From Anisus vortex (lineage: Eukaryota; Mollusca; Gastropoda; Planorbidae): a stretch of 64,000 nt of DNA. The notes beneath the pieces were generated by a model that saw nothing but the letters and a program-made list of their open reading frames with translations, did not search any database and was not told the origin of the DNA. Shown one piece after another: positions 1 through 12,600 of this stretch (the stretch's first letter is position 1; every line of letters begins with the position of its first letter). Location of the stretch: contig OX421506.1 of the NCBI GenBank assembly GCA_949126835.1, forward strand, positions 14,356,284-14,420,283, written 5' to 3'. The position numbers and the translations under genes are program-made.

Positions 1-694
1 TTGACCAACTGCTGAAAAAACACAACACATAGTCACCAGCTCACCCCTTTCTCCTGATGTGATTTGTCCCATCTGCTTAATACCACATGGACCAACTACT
101 TTTGGTACCTTGTGGACTGGAGTAATACTTTTTCTCGTCCAGATTAAATATAATATGTTCTCCTGTTATCTTTAGTTTTCTCAAGCAGGGTAAAAATTAT
201 CACCCCTGTATGTCCACTGAATGCTGTTGCTCTTGAATATGATGTAGCGTCTGGTTGTCGGATACTTAAGCGAGGATTTTGTCTCATGAAACTTATCATC
301 CATTCTTTGCCTGCTGTTTTATTATTGTCCTACTGGGACTGGTGTGAAATTTTGAAAGCAACATCCATCTCATAAGCTAAGTTTCTCAAGTTTTGGGTAG
401 TCAAGCCATAAAACATTTTTGCACAAGTATCGAGATAGTCTGCCAAATAGATTCTTCTGCTGGTGAAAATATTTGTCTATTTTTATAGTTAATTTGTAGT
501 TCAGCTCCAGACTTTGCCTTTTCTATGTTGTGCTGTAGTGTGCTCCTTGGTATTCTGTTTTGTCTGGCTGCCTCCTTCACCTTCAATCCATTAGAAACTG
601 CCTCTACTGCCTTTTTCATTTCCTCTGGCAAGGTTGTCCCATGTGCTGTTGTTTTACGTTTATAAAACCGAGGCATGATGCACCTAAAATACAT
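1..694 (-). pseudogene. pogo/Tigger-like transposase, 5' part, broken
   Basis: Read on the minus strand from 694 towards 1. The first ~97 codons hold a psq/CENP-B-type helix-turn-helix (GLKVKEAARQ and IPRSTLQ at about residues 37-55), typical of pogo-family transposase N-termini. Homology continues in other frames: a GLTT..LRNLAYEM block near 420-360, an AGKEW...NPRLSIRQPDATS block near 320-240, an IFNLDE block (the usual start of the DDE catalytic region) near 140, and a VPKVVGP..GIKQMGQITSGERGELVT block at about 110-20. These blocks are separated by at least one in-frame stop and at least two frameshifts, so no intact protein is encoded. The copy runs off the left edge. Family assignment rests on motif recognition; no other family fits this HTH plus LDE arrangement as well. 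It is probably a dead element, not a domesticated gene. Confidence 0.82.
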
Positions 695-1865
695 AAATAT
701 ATAAAACAGAATGTATAAGGCATACTTAAGGCTATATCAAAATATGAATACAATTTCTCTACATGTCATGACTAAAAAAGTCTGTATATGGACTACTATA
801 TAGCCTATATTATATAATAATTAATCTAATAAATAGCCGAAAAATATATTAAAAAGGATCATTAGCATTTCTATCATATATTTATATGTTTGAATGCAGA
901 ATTTAGTATGTATTTTCGATATTTGAAACATTTAGACAAATTAACATTAAAGTGGCAGCAGTGGGGATAAGTGAGCCACTGCTGGTCCAATCATCCCCAC
1001 AGGGAGCAGTTGTATAGAAAGTGACCTAGATTAAAAGCTTTAAACTATATTATTATAAAACTAGTTTCAAAACGTCTTATGAAGAGTAAGTTAACATAAA
1101 CTTGTACTTACCAAAGACTAGTATTCAAATTGTGGTACTTAGAATAAGAAGAATGGGTGTGAAAATCTAGCTTTAGCGGCTTGAAAACAAAAACTGCTTG
1201 TAAAAAAGTTAGTTTTCATTAAAAGTGCGGGAAAACAGCACTTATGTAGAGGAAACAAGTTTAGTGAGTTTTTTCATTATGTACGGAACTGCACTGGATG
1301 TCTCGTTTGGGCTGTAGAGGGGGTGGCCCATATATCCACTATGCCCAATCATCCTCACTCTCCCATATAGGGCAATGTATCATTATTGTTTGGAAAAAAG
1401 CGAATATTAAACCTAATAAAAAGTTCTCATTATTTCACTTTCATGTCCATATAGGCCAATACATCTTAGCTAAGCACATAAATAAAAAACATATTCTAAT
1501 TTACATAGAAGACGGACTCTATATCAATATCTAGTGCAATGGCTAAGGAAGGAGAAACCAAGTATTGATTTTCCCAGACTTTCCAGCATGTCCGGAGTTC
1601 ATTGATAGCAGGAATGAAAACGTGTGTCCATTCTTAATAAAGTTTCCACCCCTGGACACGTAATTGACCTCATATCCATAACTAGTCTCCCACAATGCAT
1701 TGTTGTGGTCAGCCGCCCTCGTTATTTTATCGCCATTTGTTTCTTGTGCTGACAGAAATCGGGCTAAGAATGTTCATCCGCATCAGACGCTTTTTTTTAT
1801 TTCAATCTGGCTGACAAGTACAAAACAGTTTTAGGCATTGAGCTTCTTTTGTTCGCACCATACCT
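695..1865. other. non-coding; possible flank of the pogo-like element
   Basis: No supported gene. At 958-1000 two alternative pairings overlap: GCAGTGG (958-964) with CCACTGC (976-982), and GTGGGGAT (961-968) with ATCCCCAC (993-1000). A related phrase (CCAATCATCC with TCAC) recurs near 1345-1362. These could be the terminal or subterminal repeats of the transposon whose broken transposase lies to the left, but no matching opposite end is visible in the window. Confidence 0.35.
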
Positions 1866-2218
1866 TATATATTAAAGGCGCTCCTTTTATAAAGACTATT
1901 ATTGCGTTCTACGTTCATCTGAGGTCTGAGTCTAGTTTTGCATTTGATTAGTGTTTTAAATTGTGTTAAGTTACTGGTTTTCCTGTTTTGTTCCGGCAAC
2001 CCATTCCATGCCCGGATGCCACTCGGAAAGAAAGAGTATTTATGTGCATTTGTTCTCGCATAAGGGATATGTAAAGTGTTTTTCTGCTTATGTTTATCTA
2101 AAGATTGTAACAGATTGTTCTTGTGTTGTATTTTTTAATTATAATTTTATGCCTTACTTATTATTACTACTTTACTCTTTGCCCTTTTGTCCACTAGTGT
2201 TTCTTTGTTTAATGATAT
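1866..2218 (-). mobile_element. non-LTR retrotransposon 3' fragment (copy A)
   Basis: On the minus strand this encodes the end of a LINE reverse-transcriptase ORF in broken frames: a block like KRAKSKVV, then YARTNAHKYSFFPSGIRAWN and GLPEQ, followed by a short 3' tail with an AGGAGCG motif. Seven other fragments of the same family occur in the window (8440, 23165, 25770, 27826, 43835, 46545, 51060). The SFFP..I..WN.LP block is characteristic of non-LTR RT C-termini. It is truncated at the 5' end and non-functional. Confidence 0.8.
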
Positions 2219-2901
2219 AACTATTAGTATATTTTGGAATTACGTTATTTGACATTTATTTATTATTACGTGTTCATTGGCCATCATAGTTATTATATAC
2301 AGAAATAACATAAAAATAGAGACCTAACTTAATGTCAAAAGTCATTTAACCAACGGGCCGTTGGGGAATGTTGACTTGTTGCGGCAACATTATAATTTCA
2401 TTTGTCCAGTCTGCATTTCTCTCTCATCTTAAGATAAGTTTCTTGATTGTATTGTAAATCAATAATATTATCTTTCTACTCCGAGGAATAAAGTCAACAT
2501 AAACAATATGCACTAAAAAATAGGTCTTCTAGATTTTCTCTGGTAAATCCTTCTTGCATAGTTGCATATTTTCACTTCATTTCATTATGAAGTACTGGAC
2601 TCAATCCTATATGACCGAGATTTGACAAACAATAGAAGATAGGCTTTATTTTGTGAATACAATGATTAAAAACTATATATAGACTATAATGGTACTCACT
2701 TTGAATACAAACATTTAGAAACTTCTAATTAAAAATTGAATCTCTAGTCAAAGATAGTATAAAGCTAGTAATACTCAACAAAGCAATCATATGCATATTC
2801 CCATTTACCAGATGAATCGTAGAAACTCTTAAAATAAACACATTGAATTTCAATGCACCATTCACATTAACATGTCCATTTTTTTTATTATTTAGAACTA
2901 G
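2219..2901. other. intronic or upstream sequence, no feature seen
   Basis: AT-rich and without coding signal. The last ~25 bases are T-rich and end in two candidate AGs (2894-2895 and 2900-2901), consistent with a 3' splice site for the exon that follows. Confidence 0.5.
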
Positions 2902-3124
2902 AAAACAATGTCACAAAGAGATGACATCCAAGGAATACCAAGTGTAGATGACATTCGGGCAACAGAAAATAGTTCACTATCAAGAAAAGACGAATGTACC
3001 AGCAGCGACCAATGCGGGGACTACGCTGACTGTATCTCCGACGGACATCGGTACATATGCTGGTGTGTGAATGACTTGAAGCCACCGGACCCTGTGTCAA
3101 GAGAATGTAGAGCTACACATTCAG
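2902..3124 (+). CDS. RTK exon 1 of the window: EGF-like domain
   Basis: Coding exon of the extracellular part of a receptor tyrosine kinase. About 30 polar residues precede one complete EGF-like module whose six cysteines have the EGF order (C-x5-C-x5-C-x8-C-x-C-...-C), roughly residues 32-70 of the 376-residue window product. The acceptor AG at 2900-2901 is preferred because an in-frame TAG spans 2899-2901; the alternative AG at 2894-2895 would place that stop inside the exon. An ATG at 2908 exists, but no signal peptide follows, so an internal exon is more likely than a first exon. The exon ends in phase 1 at CAG|GTAAGC; the next exon begins AT, completing a GAT codon. Its last ten bases are the first piece of a 26-copy tandem array. 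Confidence 0.85.
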
Positions 3125-4466
3125 GTAAGCTAACGAATAAGTGCATAAATCACTCCATTATTGATAACACATTCAGGTAAGCTAACGAATAAGTGCATAA
3201 ATCACTCCATTATTGATAACACATTCAGGTAAGCTAACGAATAAGTGCATAAATCACTCCATTATTGATAACACATTCAGGTAAGCTAACGAATAAGTGC
3301 ATAAATCACTCCATTATTGATAACACATTCAGGTAAGCTAACGAATATGTGCATAAATCCCTCCATTATTGATAACACATTCAGGTAAGCTAACGAATAA
3401 GTGCATAAACCACTCCATTATTGATAACACATTCAGGTAAGCTAACGAATAAGTGCATAAATCACTCCATTATTGATAACACATTCAGGTAAGCTAACGA
3501 ATAAGTGCATAAATCACTCCATTATTGATAACACATTCAGGTAAGCTAACGAATAAGTGCATAAATCACTCCATTATTGATAACACATTCAGGTAAGCTA
3601 ACGAATAAGTGCATAAATCACTCCATTATTGATAACACATTCAGGTAAGCTAACGAATAAGTGCATAAATCACTCCATTATTGATAACACATTCAGGTAA
3701 GCTAACGAATGTGTGCATAAATCCCTCCATTATTGATAACACATTCAGGTAAGCTAACGAATAAGTGCATAAATCACTCCATTATTGATAACACATTCAG
3801 GTAAGCTAACGAATAAGTGCATAAATCACTCCATTATTGATAACACATTCAGGTAAGCTAACGAATATGTGCATAAATCCCTCCATTATTGATAACACAT
3901 TCAGGTAAGCTAACGAATAAGTGCATAAACCACTCCATTATTGATAACACATTCAGGTAAGCTAACGAATAAGTGCATAAATCACTCCATTATTGATAAC
4001 ACATTCAGGTAAGCTAACGAATAAGTGCATAAATCACTCCATTATTGATAACACATTCAGGTAAGCTAACGAATAAGTGCATAAATCACTCCATTATTGA
4101 TAACACATTCAGGTAAGCTAACGAATAAGTGCATAAATCACTCCATTATTGATAACACATTCAGGTAAGCTAACGAATAAGTGCATAAACCACTCCATTA
4201 TTGATAACACATTCAGGTAAGCTAACGAATAAGTGCATAAATCACTCCATTATTGATAACACATTCAGGTAAGCTAACGAATAAGTGCATAAATCACTCC
4301 ATTATTGATAACACATTCAGGTAAGCTAACGAATAAGTGCAAAAATCACTCCATTATTGATAACACATTCAGGTAAGCTAACGAATAAGTGCATAAATCA
4401 CTCCATTATTGATAACACATTCAGGTAAGCTAACGAATAAGTGCAAAAATCACTCCATTATTGATA
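3115..4466 (+). repeat. 52-bp tandem array copying the exon-1 splice donor (26 units)
   Basis: Period 52 bp with no net length change: the motif ACACATTCAGGTAAGC occurs at 3115 and, 25 periods later, at 4415. Unit 1 begins in the last ten exon bases, so every unit carries the real exon/intron junction sequence (CAG|GTAAGC). Point variants recur at a 10-unit spacing (3348 and 3868; 3410 and 3930), showing block duplication within the array. The unit carries stops in the exon reading frame, so use of a later donor would truncate the protein. Confidence 0.97.
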
Positions 4467-5098
4467 AAACGGTTCAAACACTCACAGGAAAAACTGAATT
4501 ACTTATTGTTATATGTGTGGCGTGTTTAACACGGTGAATAAAGCTTATACACATTGTAAATATATAGCATTATTTGTTGTGTTTTTTTTTCACTTTATTG
4601 GTATTTCTAAATTATGTCACCAAGTCTTAGATCTAGACAACACTGACAAAATAAAACCTACAGAGTAGAATAGCTTTTCTGGTGTTTTGAAAATGTTTAT
4701 TTAATTATTATTATAATATGACAGTACGACACAGATTTCACACTTTTCTGTTATCGAATTGTAACTGATATCTCTGCAGACTGGTTAATAGAAGAAGAAG
4801 AGTCTTATTAAGTTAACTTCTTGAAAGCTATGAATTAAACGAAATGAATTCAAAGCTAACATTTAAACCATTAAAATCAATGGAATATATTCCGTAAATG
4901 CAGAATATTTAATTGACGATGTCGATCGTCGAAAGTTAGCTTAACTTACTATCTAAATGTAAAGCATAAAGAAAGCTATGAAATGTTTCACAATAGCTAT
5001 ATCTTGTTTACTTCGTGGAAAGACTACTAAGGACTAGTATCACAGTTAACTATTAAGATTTATGGAAATAAATTCCTTATATTTTGGGGGTAAAATAG
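4467..5098. other. intron 1, no feature seen
   Basis: AT-rich intronic sequence without coding signal, tandem structure or recognisable element. Confidence 0.5.
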
Positions 5099-5200
5099 AC
5101 ATGGTAAAGAACAATTTTATTCCACCACGTCTTGATCACGGCTTCTATTTACATAGTTACGTGACCTAGAAACCTAAGCCACGCCTATTGCAAATGCTCC
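5099..5200. mobile_element. MITE right-end fragment (GCGTTTGCAAT family)
   Basis: Matches the right ends of the full copies at 30081-30645 and 57198-57771: the GGTAAAGAACAA-like stretch, a CACG-rich middle, CCTAAGCCACGCC and the terminal ATTGCAAATGCTC. The left part is missing. Confidence 0.72.
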
Positions 5201-5464
5201 ATATACAATTATTGCAGATACATTAATCAAAAACAGAAACTTCTATGCGTTAAGCATTTTTTTCCTAAGTAACAATCTAAAAAAGGCTTTTTTTCATACA
5301 CATTTTTTTTCTTCGAAACTACAATTAAATTATAATTTGTGTAAGGTTTTTCTCAAACCCCCTACCTCAAATTACGATCCTTGTTATCGAGGCTTCTTCA
5401 CTTTGGGTCAGTGAGTAGCCTATCACAGATCTAAATTTACTTATAGGTCGGTGATGCATATACA

Positions 5465-5875
5465 ATTAGGCCTAATTTATGACAAGCAAGCGAAATTCCC
5501 CGGAATTGCTAGGGGGAAAGTAAAACAGGCCTGAATAAGTTACAGATAAAATTTGTATAAAAATTTTTTTTTTTTTTTACTGAATACATTTAGGAAAGCA
5601 ATTTTTTTTAAATGTTGTAATCGGGTTAAAAAAAAGGCAAGCATTTTTTTTTCACAAAAAGCTAAATTGCCCGGTGTTGCCCGTGGCTTTACAATATTTT
5701 TTAATAGTAATTTTTATTGAAATAAAATTCCGCATGGAATTCTGATACGTTATCTACTAAGCTAACGAGGACGCATGCACTAAGTCAAATCGCAAAGGTA
5801 AAATATAAAACAATAAGGTCACGTGTCCTTAAATAAACCAATTTGATTGGTTAAACACACACTCAGAGCTTTATA
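5465..5875 (-). mobile_element. tRNA-derived SINE, family B (diverged copy)
   Basis: Aligns by eye along most of its length with the copy at 29640-30070: AGGCCTG..TAAG, ACTGAA..TTTA, GTAAT.GGGTTAAAA, the degenerate tRNA-like head around 5740-5770 and AATAAGGTCA.GTGTC. The head is on the right, so the element reads on the minus strand. The A- and B-box-like positions are more eroded than in the other copy. Confidence 0.65.
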
Positions 5876-5944
5876 TATATATATAGATATAGATAGATTT
5901 TAATCAGTTCTTTTCTATATGATGAAGACCAATAGTTTTGTTAA

Positions 5945-6130
5945 TTGTAAACTCGTAGTGCCAATGGGCCAGTAAAGCAGCGTTCATCGGTTTCCTTGGC
6001 CATGGCATACAAATGGAATGTGTGGCCAGTACAATGCCCAGCCACTTTTAATTTTGCCAAACTAATGTCAGCTACCCATCAGTCTTAGGGACACACGCCA
6101 GACATTCACCTGGACACGAACTCAGGACGT
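5945..6130 (-). mobile_element. tRNA-derived SINE, family A, body fragment
   Basis: In reverse complement it shares TGGCTGGGCATTGTACTGG, a GTATGCCATG block and GAACGCTGCTTTAC-type sequence with the copies at 24122 and 56497. The tRNA-like head is not well preserved. Confidence 0.7.
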
Positions 6131-7521
6131 AAGTAGGCCTACCACAATATTAGAATACTTTCACTAGCAACCTACGGTACGCGTTCCAGACTTTGCTTGT
6201 AGAGCAATTTTTTGTCAATTTACTCGGAATAGTCAATTCAAGCCCCTTCTACAAAAAGATTGAGTGCTAGAGCAGGATGACATTTAGGCTGTTGGCACAC
6301 TGAATGAATTAGAAATCCTACTTTGGCACACTTTTTTCAAAATGTTGCCGAATCCTAAAATTATAATAAATAATTTTTTATCGGAATAAAATGTATTTCT
6401 TATATCTTAAAACAAAAGTGCAATGTGCAATGCGTTGGTTAGGAGATGCTGTATAGTTATCACTGTATAACACTGACCCAAACAATTAATGTTTTCAAGC
6501 AATGTTCTGACCAATGAGGTTCGCTTCCACCCATAGCGGAAGTCGAAATCTAAATACCCTTCACCACTTTCGGGCAATAAACGAATCTATAGTTTTTTTT
6601 TAAATCATTTACTGTACGTGTATTGTACAAACGGGTAAACTAATGACAACAAAATAATTACGTAGTTTTGAATCCATTTTGAACTATTTATGCAACAAAA
6701 ACACAACGAAGAACAGAGTATCAAAGCAAAATCTACAGTTGCAGAGCGGTGTGAATAGCACACAGTGTGAATAGCCCACAGTGTGAATAGCCCTATCCAT
6801 CAATGTTAGTTTCTGTGTATCATAAAACCCATCCGTCAAAATGTGTGGCATGCAGGCTTTCGTGTGGGCGTTGAACTCCAAGAAGTGAGTAATTAACTGC
6901 TAGAAATAACCAGCAAAATATGGCAACTGCAATTCTTGATCTTACCAAAGTCAACACTAGAGGGCTGGCTGGTTCGATAGAACTAAACAAATATTTTAAC
7001 TTGATTTACATAGCTCTGTGAAAGCTGAATCGAAAATAAATTAACACCATTATATTATGCCTACAAGGAATTGAAAAGATGTATTTCCTCTGCATGTAAT
7101 AAAGCTAATTGAATTCATTCAATTTATTTGCATAAAGAAACCTTATAAAATCATTCCGCGTGATCTAGAACCTAGATTCTGTGGTTGAATAACTTGGGTG
7201 TCCTTCATTAAATTTAATATAAAGTGATGCCAACTAAAATACGTTATTTGCCGCATTTTATAAGCTTAATAAACAAAAATAATCACCGGACTGTCAACCA
7301 CGACAGCCCGGATTCTAGCCCTGTTTCCGACCGATCCCTGCCGCCCTGCAGGAGTGACCTCGTGGACGTAATAATCGTCTATCTGGAAGGAACGTCTGTA
7401 AAGTTATAAGATAAACTCCGTTGAATGTCATTGAGATAATAATAATACTATGATTAGTATTATTGAAATAATAATATTCTGCTGAGTATTGTTGAGATAA
7501 TAATTCTACTCTGAACCAAGA
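6131..7521. other. intron 1, no gene seen
   Basis: No supported gene or element. A 16-bp motif (CACAGTGTGAATAGCC and variants) is repeated about three times at 6750-6792. Confidence 0.5.
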
Positions 7522-8117
7522 TAGGGGTAACTGGGGTAAAATGAGATAGCGGGGTAAAACGAGACACACGAATTACTGAAAAACAGAAAGTGGGATCTCT
7601 TTAGCAATGAGTCTAATAAAGACATCACGTGATACTGCCTTGTCGGCAAAATCCGTATTGTTTTGTTGAGCTGCGTGCGTCAGTGATAGGCAAATATTTC
7701 AATTTTATCTATTTTGATCTATTTTTATGGTTATGATACAAATGTGTTCATTAAGAAAAAAAATACAGATTTGTCAGACAAGAATTAACATTCTGATAGA
7801 TATTTATGTGGGCAATGATAAAAGATTTATAAGTTTGACCCACTTAAGCATGGCAACGTTTGGTTTGGAGACTTTGTGAACAAGGTTATGTTGGGGTAAA
7901 ACAGGACAAAATAATGGGGCAAAATGGGAAAATACGGTTAACTCAATACATCTTTTGTATTTCTTTTGAAACAAACAAATCTCATCTTTTTTTGTTGTGA
8001 CATTGGTGTCCAACACTTGCTTGTTCAGTACACAGAATGTCGTTTACATGTCAATGTTATCTTTGATACGACAGGGTTTTTTCCCTTAAGTATCTCGTTT
8101 TACCCCAGTTTCCCCTA
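7522..8117. mobile_element. MITE with TA duplication and GGGGTAACTGGGGTAAAA termini
   Basis: Terminal inverted repeats: the left end at 7524 reads GGGGTAACTGGGGTAAAATG, and the right end at 8115 gives the near-identical reverse complement (GGGGAAACTGGGGTAAAACG). Both ends are flanked by TA (7522-7523 and 8116-8117), as expected for Tc1/mariner/pogo transposition. GGGGTAAAA-type motifs recur inside near 7550 and 7895. There is no transposase; the ORFs crossing it are incidental. A pogo-type helper is plausible given the transposase relic at 1-694, but the link is inferred. Confidence 0.88.
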
Positions 8118-8329
8118 TGTCCTTGAACTACAACCTATTGGCCCCTTCCCTCTACATGACGTCTCAATTGGTTCAATGCCCCATGGCCATTTCCAAGTCT
8201 TCTTATCCACAGCCTTTTAAGATAGAATATAAAAAAAATATATAAATAGCTCATTTTCTCTTACGCTATGAATATGATAAAATATCAAGTACGAAATTCG
8301 TTCCCTCCAGGGTGAGGATTAGTCAGGGG

Positions 8330-8905
8330 TAAATAACGTATAGTGGTCTAAAAGATTTGATTAACTCTTTTCTACCCAGTACGAATATCTGTGTAAATAA
8401 CGTATAGTTATTCTATATATTATTTATTACAGACACTCAATCTGTAAAGAAGCTTATTGCGTCCTACGCTCATTCGTGGTCTGAGTCTAGTCTTGCATTT
8501 TTATTAATCTTTTAAATGATGTAAAGATACTGGTTTTCCTGTTGTTGTTTTTTCAGGCAACCCATTTCATGCCCGAATGCCACTCGGGAAGAATTAACTC
8601 TCTTACTCCCAGTACGAATATTTGTGTAAATAACGTATAGTTGTCTAAAAGGTTTAATTAACTCTTTTACACCCATTAGGAATATTTGTGTAAAAAATGC
8701 ATAGTTGTCTAAAGGGTGTAATTAACTCTTTTCACACAGTACGAATATTTGTGTAAATAACTTATAGTTGTCTAAAATGTTTAATTAACTTTTTTACACC
8801 CAGTACGAATATTTGTGTAAGTACCGTATAGTTAATAGTTGTCTAAAAGGTTTAATAAACTCTCTTACATCCAGTGCGAATATTAAATTTGTGTAAATAA
8901 TGTAT
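8330..8905 (+). repeat. ~64-bp degenerate minisatellite, split by a LINE fragment
   Basis: Units share AGTACGAATATTTGTGTAAA, TAACGTATAGTTGTCTAAAA and a TTAATTAACTCTTTTAC block. One to two units lie at about 8330-8410 and about five at 8597-8905. The break between them is filled by a retrotransposon fragment, so that insertion came after the array formed. Confidence 0.85.
8440..8597 (-). mobile_element. non-LTR retrotransposon 3' fragment (copy B)
   Basis: Minus-strand copy of the family seen at 1866-2218: the SFFPSGI..WN.LPE coding tail followed by the TAGACTCAGACCACGAATGA-type 3' sequence. It is inserted in the 64-bp minisatellite. Confidence 0.8.
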
Positions 8906-9667
8906 AAAAAATGTGACTTAATTCTTGGCCAATATAAAAGCTAAACGTTATTATATTATGTTTGTTTTAAAATTATAGGTTTTTAGTCAGATTTTTAAAA
9001 GGTTGTTTTAAAATTAAGTTTGATGGACGCAAGTACTTCAGCTACAACTGGCATTTATTCAATTCATAGTAATAATGGCAAACTGACTGTCTCTATCCTT
9101 GCATTTTTAAATACATTAATCTCAGTGACATCTATTCCTGTTTAATTTAATCATTTCACTCTTATATCTTATAAATTACGGTCGCTCGGTACACTTGGTT
9201 GTTTCGTATATAAAAAAAAAAAAATTATATATTATACAAACTGTCGTCTATAATCAATCACCCCCCGTTTAGGCAAAGTTGCACTGTAATCTTGCCTAAA
9301 TCTATTCGTAATCCTATTTTTTTATAAGTAGTAAGAGAACTGTCTAGACTCGTTCCTGATAAATGGCTAATTAGAATTCTAGACCTGAAGACATATTCTA
9401 GGTCCAGTATCCTCCAGAAAACTAAAAATTTTTGTGCTGGCAATTTATTTTTCATTTTACTCTTTAGTTCTTAAATATAGATGGGTTTTTTGTTTTATTG
9501 ATGTAGCCACCTGTGTTTGAATAATCCAGTTCTTTAAAAAACTATAACCGAAATAAAAGTACATATCCATCAATCTTAAGTGTTGCAAATGAGAGTGTTT
9601 AACAATAAAGAAGTGTACAGCTGTTATTCATTTTCTATCCATACATTGGTGTCTATTTATATTACAA
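8906..9667. other. intron 1, no feature seen
   Basis: AT-rich sequence with short A/T runs (for example near 9210-9230); no gene, element or clear repeat. Confidence 0.5.
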
Positions 9668-12600
9668 GTTTGAACTACTTGATCCTACGTCTACTTCTCC
9701 ATTGTACTGTTAGACCAGATGGATAGTCCATAATTTAAGTTTGAACTACTTGATCCCACGTCTACTTCTCCATTGTACTGTTAGACCAGATGGATAGTCC
9801 ATAATTTAAGTTTGAACTACTTGATCCCACGTCTACTTCTCCATTGTACTGTTAGACCAGATGGATAGTCCATAATTTAAGTTTGAACTACTTGATCCCA
9901 CGTCTACTTCTCCATTGTACTGTTAGACCAGATGGATAGTCCATAATTTAAGTTTGAACTACTTGATCCCACGTCTACTTCTCCATTGTACTGTTAGACC
10001 AGATGGATAGTCCATAATTTAAGTTTGAACTACTTGATCCCACGTCTACTTCTCCATTGTACTGTTAGATCAGATGGATAGTCCATAATTTAAGTTTGAA
10101 CTACTTGATCCCACGTCTACTTCTCCATTGTACTGTTAGACCAGATGGATAGTCCATAATTTAAGTTTGAACTACTTGATCCCACGTCTACTTCTCCATT
10201 GTACTGTTAGACCAGATGGATAGTCCATAATTTAAGTTTGAACTACTTGATCCCACGTCTACTTCTCCATTGTACTGTTAGATCAGATGGATAGTCCATA
10301 ATTTAAGTTTGAACTACTTGATCCCACGTCTACTTCTCCATTGTACTGTTAGACCAGATGGATAGTCCATAATTTAAGTTTGAACTACTTGATCCTACGT
10401 CTACTTCTCCATTGTACTGTTAGACCAGATGGATAGTCCACAATTTAAGTTTGAACTACTTGATCCCACGTCTACTTCTCCATTGTACTGTTAGACCAGA
10501 TGGATAGTCCATAATTTAAGTTTGAACTACTTGATCCCACGTCTACTTTTCCATTGTACTGTTAGACCAGATGGATAGTCCATAATTTAAGTTTGAACTA
10601 CTTGATCCTACGTCTACTTCTCCATTGTACTGTTAGACCAGATGGATAGTCCACAATTTAAGTTTGAACTACTTGATCCTACGTCTACTTCTCCATTGTA
10701 CTGTTAGACCAGATGGATAGTCCATAATTTAAGTTTGAACTACTTGATCCCACGTCTACTTCTCCATTGTACTGTTAGACCAGATGGATAGTCCATAATT
10801 TAAGTTTGAACTACTTGATCCTACGTCTACTTCTCCATTGTACTGTTAGACCAGATGGATAGTCCATAATTTAAGTTTGAACTACTTGATCCCACGTCTA
10901 CTTCTCCATTGTACTGTTAGATCAGATGGATAGTCCATAATTTAAGTTTGAACTACTTGATCCTACGTCTACTTCTCCATTGTACTGTTAGATCAGATGG
11001 ATAGTCCATAATTTAAGTTTGAACTACTTGATCCCACGTCTACTTCTCCATTGTACTGTTAGACCAGATGGATAGTCCATAATTTAAGTTTGAACTACTT
11101 GATCCTACGTCTACTTCTCCATTGTACTGTTAGACCAGATGGATAGTCCATAATTTAAGTTTGAACTACTTGATCCTACGTCTACTTCTCCATTGTACTG
11201 TTAGACCAGATGGATAGTCCACAATTTAAGTTTGAACTACTTGATCCCACGTCTACTTCTCCATTGTACTGTTAGACCAGATGGATAGTCCATAATTTAA
11301 GTTTGAACTACTTGATCCTACGTCTACTTCTCCATTGTACTGTTAGACCAGATGGATAGTCCACAATTTAAGTTTGAACTACTTGATTCCACGTCTACTT
11401 CTCCATTGTACTGTTAGACCAGATGGATAGTCCACAATTTAAGTTTGAACTACTTGATCCAACGTCTACTTCTCCATTGTACTGTTAGACCAGATGGATA
11501 GTCCATAATTTAATTTTGAACTACTTGATCCTACGTCTACTTCTCCATTGTACTGTTAGACCAGATGGATAGTCCATAATTTAAGTTTGAACAACTTGAT
11601 CCCACGTCTACTTCTCCATTGTACTGTTAGACCAGATGGATAGTCCATAATTTAAGTTTGAACTACTTGATCCCACGTCTACTTCTCCATTGTACTGTTA
11701 GACCAGATGGATATTCCATAATTTAATTTTGAACTACTTGATCCCACGTCTACTTCTCCATTGTACTGTTAGACCAGATGGATAGTCCATAATTTAAGTT
11801 TGAACTACTTGATCCCACGTCTACTTCTCCATTGTACTGTTAGACCAGATGGATAGTCCATAATTTAAGTTTGAACTACTTGATCCCACGTCTACTTCTC
11901 CATTGTACTGTTAGACCAGATGGATAGTCCACAATTTAAGTTTGAACTACTTGATCCCACGTCTACTTCTCCATTGTACTGTTAGACCAGATGGATAGTC
12001 CATAATTTAAGTTTGAACTACTTGATCCTACGTCTACTTCTCCATTGTACTGTTAGACCAGATGGATAGTCCATAATTTAAGTTTGAACTACTTGATCCC
12101 ACGTCTACTTCTCCATTGTACTGTTAGACCAGATGGATAGTCCACAATTTAAGTTTGAACTACTTGATCCCACGTCTACTTCTCCATTGTACTGTTAGAC
12201 CAGATGGATAGTCCATAATTTAAGTTTGAACTACTTGATCCTACGTCTACTTCTCCATTGTACTGTTAGACCAGATGGATAGTCCATAATTTAAGTTTGA
12301 ACTACTTGATCCCACGTCTACTTCTCCATTGTACTGTTAGACCAGATGGATAGTCCATAATTTAAGTTTGAACTACTTGATCCCACGTCTACTTCTCCAT
12401 TGTACTGTTAGACCAGATGGATAGTCCATAATTTAAGTTTGAACTACTTGATCCCACGTCTACTTCTCCATTGTACTGTTAGATCAGATGGATAGTCCAC
12501 AATTTAAGTTTGAACTACTTGATCCCACGTCTACTTCTCCATTGTACTGTTAGATCAGATGGATAGTCCATAATTTAAGTTTGAACTACTTGATCCTACG

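Noticed and set aside
2908..3180. ATG at 2908 as the true start of the receptor
   Set aside because: No signal peptide follows, although an EGF-like extracellular module does; an in-frame acceptor AG lies just upstream. Internal exon preferred.
3115..4466. CRISPR-like regular repeats
   Set aside because: Units are directly contiguous without unique spacers, and the sequence is an animal intron.
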